From Betaproteobacteria bacterium MOLA814 (lineage in GTDB: Bacteria; Pseudomonadota; Gammaproteobacteria; Burkholderiales; Burkholderiaceae_C): 64,000 nt of DNA. The stretch covers positions 1,318,225 to 1,382,224 of the forward strand of contig AYMW01000001.1 of NCBI GenBank assembly GCA_000496475.1. The letters are read 5' to 3'. Every line of letters starts with the position of its first letter. Within the stretch, counting starts at the first letter, position 1. Below are positions 53,565-62,276 of this stretch, piece by piece. Made by a program: the position numbers and the translations under genes. The notes under the pieces are model-generated. The model saw nothing but the letters and a program-made list of their open reading frames with translations. It was not told where the DNA came from and searched no databases.

Positions 53565-54779
53565 ATGACACCGACCAAGCCCCAGGATGTTGACTTGTGT
53601 GGTGACCCCATAGCGACCCCACATGCGGTGGGCACAGCCATTCAGTTGGTCAAGTCTGCCGCCGTACAGCGGCACAAGCCCAGCCCAGCGCAACTGTGGC
53701 TTAACAAATTGATGGGGCGCATAGGCCACCTCACGTCAGACTTGCAACGGCTTGATCAGCTGAAGCACACCTACCAAGCTCCCCACCACCAAGCAATGGC
53801 GGTCTTGGAGCGCGAGGTGGCCGAACAAAAAAAGGCCATCGCTATTAAACTACATGAGCACTTGGAGGTCAGCAACCTCACAGTCGTGCAGCGGCGCGAC
53901 TTGTCTGATGTGGTGGCCAGCCTGCTGCGCATGACCGAGCACATGCAGGATCCAGCGTTGCTGGCCCTCATGGGCGACTACATCCCTCAACACCGTGAGA
54001 ACGAGGCGTTGAAAAAAAGCATGCTGGCGTCGCGCACGGCTCAATTGCGCAAAATGGTCGAGGAGTTGCTCGGCCCAGAGGAGGCGGACAACATCCCTGA
54101 CGACCCTGATGAGTTGATGGCTATTTTGCACAGCAAAATGGCTCAAACCCGGGCGCAGGAGGGTCAGGAGGACGCATTCGGGGCACACAGCACAAGCAAG
54201 CGCAAGCGCAAACGCCCCAGCGCCCCCGAACAACAATCACAGCAGCAGGCACAAGACACCAAAGCCACGCTGCGGAGCATTTTTAGGCAACTGGCCAGCA
54301 GCCTGCACCCTGACCGCGAAACAAACCACGTAGAGCGCGAGCGAAAAACAGACCTCATGAGCCAGGTGAATGCGGCTTACAAACGCCAAGATGTGGCCGC
54401 CTTGTTGCACATGCAAGTTCACATGCTGACTGAAGATGCCACCACCGTGGCTCGCCTGGGCGCACAGCAGATCGAATCCATGACGCGCTTGCTCAAGCAA
54501 CAAGTGGCCAGCTTAAGCGCCGATGTCGAGTTGGCCGAAATGAGCGCCAGCCAGGCGCTGGGTATGTCACTGAGCGCACAAACCCACGACAGTGCCATTG
54601 AACGTGGCCTGAAACAGCAGCGCAGCCAGCTTCAGCAGCGTATTCAACAGCTGCAAAACGACGTTCAGGCCATACAAGAGGCGGGCAATCTCAAAGCTTG
54701 GCTGAAACAGCAACGCAAAATTCAAAAAAAACGGGCCAGGCAACAAGCCGTTGAGCAAGCATTGCTGGGGCGTGAATAA
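53565..54779 (+). CDS. J-domain protein with coiled-coil tail, function unknown
   Basis: The 404-residue protein has an N-terminal helical region, a Lys/Arg/Gln-rich low-complexity linker (about 205-230: KRKRKR, QQSQQQAQ), a J-like domain near 235-285 with the HPD motif at 248-250 (FRQLASSLHPDRETNHVERERKTDLMSQVNAAYKRQDVAALL) and a long Gln-rich coiled coil to the end (QQRSQLQQRIQQLQNDVQAIQ). HPD is the residue set that stimulates DnaK ATPase. Placing the J-domain deep inside with no zinc or C-terminal substrate domain makes it a type III co-chaperone; the client is unknown. Confidence 0.8.
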   Translation: MTPTKPQDVDLCGDPIATPHAVGTAIQLVKSAAVQRHKPSPAQLWLNKLMGRIGHLTSDLQRLDQLKHTYQAPHHQAMAVLEREVAEQKKAIAIKLHEHLEVSNLTVVQRRDLSDVVASLLRMTEHMQDPALLALMGDYIPQHRENEALKKSMLASRTAQLRKMVEELLGPEEADNIPDDPDELMAILHSKMAQTRAQEGQEDAFGAHSTSKRKRKRPSAPEQQSQQQAQDTKATLRSIFRQLASSLHPDRETNHVERERKTDLMSQVNAAYKRQDVAALLHMQVHMLTEDATTVARLGAQQIESMTRLLKQQVASLSADVELAEMSASQALGMSLSAQTHDSAIERGLKQQRSQLQQRIQQLQNDVQAIQEAGNLKAWLKQQRKIQKKRARQQAVEQALLGRE

Positions 54780-54846
54780 AGTCTAGCGCTCGTTCAAACC
54801 CGTTGGCGGCTGCGCGGCGGGCGACACCACATGGAGGCAACTGCCA

Positions 54847-55956
54847 TTAATGCCCACCACCCAATACCCGCTGATACTGCACAGCCTCGGCCACGTGCAC
54901 GCTGGCCACTTGCGGGCTGTGCTCTAGGTCGGCAATGGTTCTAGCTACGCGCATGACGCGGTGCATGCGCCTGGCAGACCATTGCAGCTTGGTGGCAGCT
55001 TGCTGCACAAACGCAGTGGCATCATGCGCCAGTTGCATGTGGGTGTTGAGCCGCTCCCCTATCAGCAAGTTGTTGGCGCTGCCCTGCCTGGACATGGCGA
55101 GTTGGTGGGCAGCTTCTACGCGTTGTTGTATGACGTGGCTGTCTTCGCCTTGGTCGTGTTGCTCGCCAGACTTGGTGTTGAGCAGTTGCTCTGGCGGGAC
55201 GGCTTGCACGTTGATGTGCAAGTCAATGCGGTCTAGCAAGGGGCCTGATAACTTGCCTTGGTAGCGGCTGACTTGGTCTGGCGTGTCTCGGCAGGCTTTG
55301 GTGGGGTGGCCTAAAAAGCCGCAGGGGCAGGGGTTCATGGCGGCAATGAGTTGAAACTGCGCTGGAAACTCGGCTTGGTGCGCCGCACGCGCAATGCGAA
55401 TAAGCCCTGTTTCAAGTGGTTCGCGCAGCGCCTCTAGGCTGGCCCGGCTGAATTCAGGGAACTCGTCTAAAAACAGAACGCCGTGGTGCGCCAGCGATAT
55501 CTCGCCAGGTTTGGGCGGTGAGCCGCCACCCACCAAGGCCACGGCACTCGCCGTGTGGTGTGGCGCAGCGAAAGGGCGCACGCCGTAACGCGCAGGATAA
55601 AACCGCCCGACCAGTGACGCCACTGCAGCACTGGCCAAAGCCTCATCGGCGGTCATGGCGGGTAGCAAGCCGGCAAAGCGCTGCGCCAGCATGGACTTGC
55701 CAGCCCCGGGCGGCCCGACCATCAGCACGCTGTGCCTGCCAGCAGCGGCAATTTCAAGCGCCCGTTTGACCCCATGCTGGCCAAACACGTCACGCATATT
55801 GGGGCCATTGGCGGGGGGCGCTGGTGTTTGGGGTTGTACCACGCACCAGCCTGCGTCTGTTGCCGCGAGGCCTTGCTGCGCGCGCTGGGTGTCGGGCTGC
55901 AGCTGAGCCACCACGTCGCTGAGGTGTTGAGCGCGAATGACTCTGAGCCCAGGCAC
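54847..55956 (-). CDS. comM: ComM/YifB AAA+ part, separated by in-frame TGA (3' portion)
   Basis: These 369 codons encode the Mg-chelatase-like AAA+ core of ComM: VGPPGAGKSMLAQRFAGLLP (Walker A), GVLFLDEFPEFSRASLEALREPLE (Walker B) and the zinc-type NPCPCGFLGHPTKAC. ComM is a helicase that promotes branch migration of incoming DNA during natural transformation. The reading frame is continuous with the upstream part (55957-56415) except for one TGA; GTG 55956 directly after it could allow re-initiation. Joined, the two parts give 522 residues, the normal ComM length. Confidence 0.88.
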   Translation of the reverse strand: MPGLRVIRAQHLSDVVAQLQPDTQRAQQGLAATDAGWCVVQPQTPAPPANGPNMRDVFGQHGVKRALEIAAAGRHSVLMVGPPGAGKSMLAQRFAGLLPAMTADEALASAAVASLVGRFYPARYGVRPFAAPHHTASAVALVGGGSPPKPGEISLAHHGVLFLDEFPEFSRASLEALREPLETGLIRIARAAHQAEFPAQFQLIAAMNPCPCGFLGHPTKACRDTPDQVSRYQGKLSGPLLDRIDLHINVQAVPPEQLLNTKSGEQHDQGEDSHVIQQRVEAAHQLAMSRQGSANNLLIGERLNTHMQLAHDATAFVQQAATKLQWSARRMHRVMRVARTIADLEHSPQVASVHVAEAVQYQRVLGGGH

Positions 55957-56415
55957 TCAAGCGGCCTCTTCGGCGCTGGTGGGCGGCAGTACCAACATGC
56001 GCTGGTCTGGGTCGGTGCCGCTTTGCATCGCCAAGCCCATGGCCAAAGCGCCACGAATGGCACGCAGCTCACCGCTGAGCGACAGTTCGCCTGCAAACTC
56101 ATAGCGGGCGAGTTGGGCGTGGTCAATAAAACCAGCGGCGGCCAACACGCCTAAGGCAATGGGCAAGTCAAAGCGTCCAGAATCTTTGGGCAGATCCGCG
56201 GGTGCCAAGCTGACCGTGATGCGTTTGTTGTTGGGAAACGCCATGCCGCTGTTGACAATGGCGGCGCGCACCCGCTCACGTGCCTCTTTCACCTCGGTAT
56301 CGGCCAAACCCACCAGCGTGAATGTCGGCAGGCCATTGGCCAAGTCGACCTCTACAGTGACCGGCTTGGCCGACAGCCCTGTCAAGGCCCTGGTGTGAAC
56401 ACGTGCCAAGCTCAT
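55957..56415 (-). CDS. comM: ComM/YifB N-terminal part, ends at in-frame TGA
   Basis: These 152 codons form the Lon-protease-like N-terminal domain of ComM (VHTRALTGLSAKPVTVEVDLANGLPTFTLVGLADTEVKEARERVRAAI, ITVSLAPADLPKDSGRFDLPIALGVLAA). The stop TGA (55959-55957) falls at ...SAEEAA, where intact homologues read on (usually Leu then V-x-G-L-R-V), so it replaces a sense codon. Either the gene is a fresh pseudogene, the stop is a sequencing error, or the TGA-GTG junction couples two polypeptides. Confidence 0.85.
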   Translation of the reverse strand: MSLARVHTRALTGLSAKPVTVEVDLANGLPTFTLVGLADTEVKEARERVRAAIVNSGMAFPNNKRITVSLAPADLPKDSGRFDLPIALGVLAAAGFIDHAQLARYEFAGELSLSGELRAIRGALAMGLAMQSGTDPDQRMLVLPPTSAEEAA

Positions 56416-56592
56416 GCCTATTCCCTCGTTTGAATGTCAGCGGGCTGTGATGACAGCTGCTTGTATGCACCAACAGTATTAATTTAATACTTTGTACGTC
56501 ACATTACAAATTTATTAACTAAAAATAGGTATCGCATGCCGTTCGGACTGTCGCTGTGGGGCTGTGGCGCATCCGAAAAGAGCACGCCGGTC

Positions 56593-56697
56593 GCGCCAAG
56601 TGGATAGGAACTGGGTTAGGCGTGGACTTGTTGGGGCGCCGAAAATCTGGGCTGGGGTGTCTTGTTCTTCAACCCGTCCTTCGGCCACGCGGACCAC
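56593..56697 (-). pseudogene. Remnant of an amino-acid ABC transporter ATPase C-terminus
   Basis: The minus-strand reading VVRVAEGRVEEQ...AQIFGAPTSPRLTQFLSTW matches the end of GlnQ/HisP-type ATPases (V-x-x-M-x-E-G-R-I-V-E-E-G-x-P-x-x-I-F, then R-x-x-x-F-L). The preceding THEMxFAxxVAD segment is missing and nothing of the ATP-binding part remains nearby. It is a decayed fragment between comM and the glnK control region. Confidence 0.5.
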
Positions 56698-56814
56698 CTT
56701 GTTGTGCCCACCGGTGACACAGCCAGTTGAGCCCAGTGCCCGTGCTGTCGTCATGAGCTTTTTCGGTGCATGCATTGTTTTTGGGCATCACAGCTGACAC
56801 GTTTGTGTGCAAGA

Positions 56815-56831
56815 TGCACCCTGGCGGTGCA
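56815..56831. promoter_or_regulatory. NtrC-binding site upstream of glnK
   Basis: TGCACC-CTGGC-GGTGCA is a perfect match to the NtrC consensus TGCACC-N5-GGTGCA, centred about 42 bases from the sigma-54 promoter start. A half-site GGTGCA lies at 56765-56770. Confidence 0.85.
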
Positions 56832-56863
56832 TGGCGCAGGCCGTACATACAGGCTAAGGGGGC

Positions 56864-56880
56864 TGGCACGGGTCGTGCAA
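56864..56880 (+). promoter_or_regulatory. Sigma-54 promoter of glnK-amtB
   Basis: TGGCACG-N4-GTGCA matches the -24/-12 consensus TGGCACG-N4-TTGCA with one mismatch and correct GG-to-GC spacing. Transcription would start about 29 bases before the glnK ATG. Confidence 0.85.
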
Positions 56881-56898
56881 TAGTGATTTCAGATCTAA

Positions 56899-57258
<360 letters not shown>

Positions 57259-57306
57259 CGCAAGCGTTGCACACCTTTACACATTGATATTCAAAGAGGA
57301 TTACAA

Positions 57307-58635
57307 ATGACTTTCTCACTCCCCTCATCGTTACTAAAGTGGCTCGCCATGCCGCTGCTTGCACTGAGCGTCAGCGCTAGCGCTTTTGCGCAAGACGTTG
57401 CCGCCACGGTTGATAAAGGCGACGTCAGCTGGATGATGCTGTCAACCTTGTTGGTGATCATGATGACAGTGCCAGGTCTGGCATTGTTCTATGGCGGCTT
57501 GGTCCGCACCAAAAACATGCTGTCAGTGCTCATGCAAGTGCTGGTGGTGTTTTCCATGATCGTGGTGTTGTGGGCCGCTTACGGCTACTCACTGGCGTTT
57601 GGTGCAGAGGGCCTCATTATTGGTGACTTCAGCCGCGTGTTCTTGCTGGGCATCACGCCTGACTCATTGGCAGACACGTTTACCGAAGGCGTCAAAATCC
57701 CCGAATTCATTTTCGTGGCTTTCCAAGCAACGTTTGCTGGTATCACTTGCGCGCTGATTGTTGGCTCGTTTGCTGAGCGCATGAAGTTCTCTGCCGTGTT
57801 GTTGTTCAGTGCGCTGTGGTTCACATTTGCTTACCTGCCAGTGGCGCACATGGTGTGGGGCGTTGGTGGCTACTTGTTAGACAAAGGTGCATTGGACTTT
57901 GCAGGCGGTACAGTGGTACACATCAACGCTGGCGTCGCTGGTTTGGTGGGCGCCTATATGCTGGGCAAGCGCATTGGCTACGGCCGCGAAGCCATGGCGC
58001 CTCACAGCTTGACACTGACCATGGTCGGTGCCGCGTTGTTGTGGGTGGGCTGGTTTGGTTTCAATGCAGGCTCTAACTTAGAGGCCACTTCAGGCGCAAC
58101 CTTGGCCTTTATCAACACCTTGTTGGCCCCAGCTGCCGCTGTATTGGCTTGGTGTATCGGTGAAGTGATTACCAAAGGCAAGGCCTCTATGTTGGGCGCT
58201 GCGTCTGGCTTGGTTGCAGGCTTGGTTGGTATCACGCCCGCTTGTGGTTCGGTTGGCCCTATGGGTGCCATCATGATTGGCTTGGCATGTGGTTTTGTTT
58301 GTTTGTGGGGCGTGACGGGCTTCAAGCGCATGATGGGCGCTGATGACACGTTGGATGTGTTTGGTATTCACGGCTTAGGCGGCATTGTTGGTGCCATCCT
58401 GACGGGTGTGTTCGCAGCCCCCAGTTTGGGCGGTACCGCTGGTGCTGATTTCAACATCGCCAGCCAGGTGATGATCCAGGCCGAAGGCGTGCTGATCACC
58501 ATCGTATGGTCGGGTGTGGTTGCCTTCATAGCGTTCAAACTGGTCGACATGGTGATTGGTCTTCGTGTCAGTGAAGAAGACGAGCGCGAAGGTTTGGACG
58601 TGACGGCTCACGGCGAGACGGCTTACCACATGTAA
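57307..58635 (+). CDS. amtB: Ammonium transporter AmtB
   Basis: The 442-residue protein has a cleavable signal peptide (LLALSVSASAFAQD), followed by 11 helices. DKGDVSWMMLSTLLVIMMTVPGLALFYGGLVRTKNMLSVLMQ and DFAGGTVVHINAGVAGLVGAYMLGKR (with the first pore His) are standard, as is VFGIHGLGGIVGAILTGVFA (second pore His). It conducts ammonium and is blocked by GlnK when nitrogen is plentiful. A strong terminator follows. Confidence 0.97.
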   Translation: MTFSLPSSLLKWLAMPLLALSVSASAFAQDVAATVDKGDVSWMMLSTLLVIMMTVPGLALFYGGLVRTKNMLSVLMQVLVVFSMIVVLWAAYGYSLAFGAEGLIIGDFSRVFLLGITPDSLADTFTEGVKIPEFIFVAFQATFAGITCALIVGSFAERMKFSAVLLFSALWFTFAYLPVAHMVWGVGGYLLDKGALDFAGGTVVHINAGVAGLVGAYMLGKRIGYGREAMAPHSLTLTMVGAALLWVGWFGFNAGSNLEATSGATLAFINTLLAPAAAVLAWCIGEVITKGKASMLGAASGLVAGLVGITPACGSVGPMGAIMIGLACGFVCLWGVTGFKRMMGADDTLDVFGIHGLGGIVGAILTGVFAAPSLGGTAGADFNIASQVMIQAEGVLITIVWSGVVAFIAFKLVDMVIGLRVSEEDEREGLDVTAHGETAYHM

Positions 58636-58695
58636 CATGCGTGGTGGCCAGTTTGGGCCCATCCCAACCTGGTCGCAGGGCTTGATACATCGGAC

Positions 58696-58734
58696 AAAAG
58701 CGCCGCAACCCTTGATTGGGTTGCGGCGCTTTTT
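58696..58734 (+). terminator. Rho-independent terminator of glnK-amtB
   Basis: AAAGCGCCGCAACCC and GGGTTGCGGCGCTTTT form a 15-bp stem with a 6-base loop and a T-run. Confidence 0.93.
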
Positions 58735-58837
58735 CGTCCATGCAGGGTCGGCAGGGCTGGGCGACAACAAATAATTGGTGTCAGAGCGTTCTAAAAATTC
58801 ATCCCAACGGTGTAAGCCCACCGCTACCATTAACGCT

Positions 58838-60019
58838 ATGCAAGTTCATACACCACCATCGCCGGCATTGGCCACCGACCCAACCCCTGAGCAGCTGCAT
58901 AGAAGCCGCGTTGCTCCGCTGGCCGAGGCCATACAGGCTGCCCGCAAGGCAGGCACCGCCGTGCGCGTGCGCGGTGGGGGGACGAAAGATTTTTACGGCA
59001 ACAGCCTATCGGGTGAGGTGTTAAGTACAGCGGGACTCGACCACGTGGTGGCTTACGAGCCTACCGAGCTGGTCATCACGGTTGGTGCGGGCATGCGCTT
59101 GCGGGAGCTGAACAGTTTGTTAAGCGCCAATCACCAGTGCCTGCCCTGCGACCCGCCGCAATTTGGGCCAGACACAACAGTAGGCGGCGTGGTAGCCAGT
59201 GCTTTGGCTGGCCCGGCACGGGCCAGCGTGGGCGGGGTGAAGGATTTTGTATTGGGTATAGAGGTGCTGGACGGAGGCGGCGAAGCGCTGCGCTTTGGCG
59301 GCCAAGTCATGAAAAATGTCGCTGGCTACGACTTAAGCCGGTTGATGGTGGGCTCTATGGGCACATTGGGCGTGCTCACAGAGTTGTCACTGAAAGTGTT
59401 GCCGATTGCCACAGCACAAGCAACGCTGAGGCTGCAATGTCCTCAAGCGCAAGCGCTCACCCTGGTTAACCAATGGGGTGGTCAGCCCTTGCCACTCAAC
59501 GCCAGCACCTGGTTGTTAGAGCAAGGCCAAGCCGTCTTTTATGTGCGTTTGCGGGGCGCAAAAGCTGCAGTTGATACGGCGTGTACACGTCTGTCAGCCG
59601 AAGCCGCAGCGCACAACGTGGCTTGTGAGCAAGTGGCCACTGAGCAGGCCGACGGTGTGTGGGCCAGCTGGCGCGACCATGCGCACAGTTTCTTTAAACC
59701 AGCGTCGCCAGACCTGTGTTTATGGCGGGTGAGCGTGGCGCAAACCACCGCTGTGTTGGACTTGCCCTATGACTGCTTGGTCGAGTGGCACGGTGCGCAG
59801 CGTTGGTTGTGGGCACCTGCCAGCCAAGCGCCAGCCATACGCGCGGCGGCACAAGCCGGCGGCGGGCATGCCACTTTGTTCAGGGTGAGTGAGTCTGGCG
59901 GCGACGCTGACAAGCGCGTAGGCGTGTTCCATGCTGCACAAACGGTGGTGGCGCAAATAGGAGAGCGCCTGCAGCAGCAGCTAGACCCCAGTGGTGTGTT
60001 TGCCACCGGGCGCATGTAA
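58838..60019 (+). CDS. glcE: Glycolate oxidase FAD-binding subunit GlcE
   Basis: ATG 58838 gives 393 residues. The FAD-binding domain shows VRVRGGGTKDFYG, CDPPQFGPDTTVGGVVASALAGPARASVGGVKDFVLGIEVLDG and VMKNVAGYDLSRLMVGSMGTLGVLTELSLKVLP. GlcE is the smaller flavoprotein partner of GlcD and, with GlcF, oxidises glycolate to glyoxylate. glcF follows after 92 bases. The expected glcD gene is not upstream; amtB occupies that place. Confidence 0.94.
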   Translation: MQVHTPPSPALATDPTPEQLHRSRVAPLAEAIQAARKAGTAVRVRGGGTKDFYGNSLSGEVLSTAGLDHVVAYEPTELVITVGAGMRLRELNSLLSANHQCLPCDPPQFGPDTTVGGVVASALAGPARASVGGVKDFVLGIEVLDGGGEALRFGGQVMKNVAGYDLSRLMVGSMGTLGVLTELSLKVLPIATAQATLRLQCPQAQALTLVNQWGGQPLPLNASTWLLEQGQAVFYVRLRGAKAAVDTACTRLSAEAAAHNVACEQVATEQADGVWASWRDHAHSFFKPASPDLCLWRVSVAQTTAVLDLPYDCLVEWHGAQRWLWAPASQAPAIRAAAQAGGGHATLFRVSESGGDADKRVGVFHAAQTVVAQIGERLQQQLDPSGVFATGRM

Positions 60020-60111
60020 GTGCACAACAAGCTACCGACAGTTGCAGTTTCAGCCGCAACTACGGGTGCCTATGCAGCACCTTTCTCCACGACACAAGCG
60101 TTAAAGACACG

Positions 60112-61368
60112 ATGCAAACCACACTAGCCCCCCACTACAAAGACACAGTTGATGGCCAAGAAGCCGAAGCCATATTGCGCAAGTGCGTGCACTGCGGTTT
60201 CTGTACCGCAACGTGCCCCACCTACCAATTGTTGGGTGACGAATTAGACGGGCCACGCGGGCGAATTTACCTCATCAAGCAAGTGCTGGAGGGTCACATG
60301 CCTACGCGTAAAACACAGTTGCACCTAGACCGTTGCCTGACTTGCCGCAACTGCGAAACCACCTGCCCCAGTGGGGTGGAGTATGGCCACTTGGTGGACA
60401 TTGGCCGCAAGCTGGTTGACGCACAAGTGCCCCGTCCTTGGGCAGAGCGCGCTGTGCGCACCGCGCTGAAAGAGGGTCTGCCTTCTAAGGTATTTGCGCC
60501 AGCCATGAAGCTGGGCCAGTCGGTGCGTGGCCTGCTGCCTGCTGCTCTCAAGGCCAAGGTGCCCGCCAAGCAAAACGCCGGTGTCTGGCCAACACGCACA
60601 CACCCACGCCAAGTGCTGATGCTCGCCGGTTGCGTGCAGCCGGCCATGATGCCCAACGTCAACACGGCCACCGCCAGAGTCTTGGATGCGGTCGGCGTGC
60701 AAACCGTGGTAGCCCCAAGTGCGGGGTGTTGCGGTGCGGTGAAGTACCACCTGAACGACCACGACGGCGGACGAGCCCATATGCGCGCCAACATAGACGC
60801 GTGGTGGCCGTACATTGAGCCCGCCAACGGCGCCAAGCCTGTAGAGGCCATTGTGATGAACGCATCAGGCTGCGGCGTGATGGTGAAAGACTATGGCCAC
60901 GTGCTCAAAGATGACGCCCACTACGCCGACAAAGCGCGTCGCATCAGTGCGCTCACCAAAGACCTCAGTGAGTTGTTGCCGGACTGGGTTGAGCCCCTGC
61001 GTGAGGTGCTAAAACCTGGTGTGGCGGCCAAGCACATGCTGGCCTACCACCCGCCTTGTACCCTGCAACACGGTCAGCAATTACGCGGCGGTGTGGAGCA
61101 GCACTTGGGGGCTTTGGGCTTTCAAGTCGCGGTGGCCAACAACGAGTCCAACTTGTGCTGCGGCTCGGCCGGCACTTACTCGGTGCTCAACCCCGGTTTG
61201 GCAACGCAGTTGCGTGACCGCAAGCTTGGCCACTTGCGCGAGCTTGGCGCGCCCACCATTGTGTCGGCCAACGTGGGCTGCATCAGTCACTTACAAAGCG
61301 GCACCGATGTGCCTGTGCGTCACTGGGTAGAAGTCTTGGACGATGCTGTTCAGGCGGCGTTGGTGTGA
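60112..61368 (+). CDS. glcF: Glycolate oxidase iron-sulfur subunit GlcF
   Basis: The 418-residue protein carries two 4Fe-4S motifs, CVHCGFCTATCPTY (about residues 25-38) and CLTCRNCETTCP (about 76-87), and two CCG-type domains with PSAGCCGAVKYHL and NLCCGSAGTY. It passes electrons from the flavoprotein to the quinone pool. Its 3' end overlaps the convergent EamA gene by 19 bases. Confidence 0.95.
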   Translation: MQTTLAPHYKDTVDGQEAEAILRKCVHCGFCTATCPTYQLLGDELDGPRGRIYLIKQVLEGHMPTRKTQLHLDRCLTCRNCETTCPSGVEYGHLVDIGRKLVDAQVPRPWAERAVRTALKEGLPSKVFAPAMKLGQSVRGLLPAALKAKVPAKQNAGVWPTRTHPRQVLMLAGCVQPAMMPNVNTATARVLDAVGVQTVVAPSAGCCGAVKYHLNDHDGGRAHMRANIDAWWPYIEPANGAKPVEAIVMNASGCGVMVKDYGHVLKDDAHYADKARRISALTKDLSELLPDWVEPLREVLKPGVAAKHMLAYHPPCTLQHGQQLRGGVEQHLGALGFQVAVANNESNLCCGSAGTYSVLNPGLATQLRDRKLGHLRELGAPTIVSANVGCISHLQSGTDVPVRHWVEVLDDAVQAALV

Positions 61369-62270
61369 TGCTTAGCTGCGGTATTCGGCGCGCGCTCTAG
61401 CGCAGCCATGACCGCAGCGGCAACGATAAAGGCTGCGCCCAAGCCAATGCGCGTTTGAAACACAGCCGCACCTAGCACCATGCTCGATACGCTGGCAAAC
61501 AGCAGTTCGCTGAGCATGATGATGGAGGTGGTGGCGCTGCGAAGGCGCGAGGCGCCAAATTGCAAGGCCAAGTTGCCCACAACCAATGACGCTGACAAGC
61601 CCGCGGCCACCAGTGGCCAGTTGGGTGAGGCCATGAAGTTAGGCTCAGGCAATGCCAGCAGCCCCAAAGCCAAGCCGCCTCCAGCGACCAATGCATTGAG
61701 CACTACGCCGCCTAAGAACATGGCCAACACGCGCTCACCGCCTGTGTGTTGGTGGGTTCGGCGCAACAACACATTGTTCAGTGCGAATAAAAAGCCTGAA
61801 CCCAAGGCCAATATGTCGGCCAAGTCTTTGGGCACTGGCCAGCCAGTGCCTGGCTCCCACAGCACGAGCCACACGCCAATAAAGGCCAGCACCAAGCGCA
61901 GCAGCGCGGCCGTGGAGGGACGTTCGCCCAGCAACCACCAGGCCAATGGTATTGCCCATGCGGGCATGGTGTAAAACAGCAATACCACGCGTATCACGTC
62001 GCCCGTGGTCACGGCCCAGTTAAAGCCTACGTTGGTGGCACCCGCTGCCAGCGCCAGTGCCCACAAGCCGCTAGAAAACAACACGCCGCGCCAAGCCGCT
62101 CGGTACCACATCCCAGCAAACAGCAGGGCTGGCACAAACACCAACAAGGTACTCCACAGAGGGTGAAAGCCAGCTGTTTGAAGCTCGCGAAGCGGCCACC
62201 ACGATACACCCCAAATAAAGGCGTTGATCACCAAGCCAATAACCGCCCAGCGTTGTTCTACAACAGTCAT
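61350..62270 (-). CDS. EamA/DMT-superfamily transporter
   Basis: The 306-residue protein has ten membrane helices in two EamA repeats (VIGLVINAFIWGVSWWPLREL at the start; DILALGSGFLFALNNVLLRR opening the second). The substrate is unknown. It is only distantly similar in wording to the EamA protein at 30118-31038, so the two are not recent copies. It begins six bases after the lplT stop on the same strand. Confidence 0.88.
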   Translation of the reverse strand: MTVVEQRWAVIGLVINAFIWGVSWWPLRELQTAGFHPLWSTLLVFVPALLFAGMWYRAAWRGVLFSSGLWALALAAGATNVGFNWAVTTGDVIRVVLLFYTMPAWAIPLAWWLLGERPSTAALLRLVLAFIGVWLVLWEPGTGWPVPKDLADILALGSGFLFALNNVLLRRTHQHTGGERVLAMFLGGVVLNALVAGGGLALGLLALPEPNFMASPNWPLVAAGLSASLVVGNLALQFGASRLRSATTSIIMLSELLFASVSSMVLGAAVFQTRIGLGAAFIVAAAVMAALERAPNTAAKHHTNAA

Positions 62271-62276
62271 ACAGAT

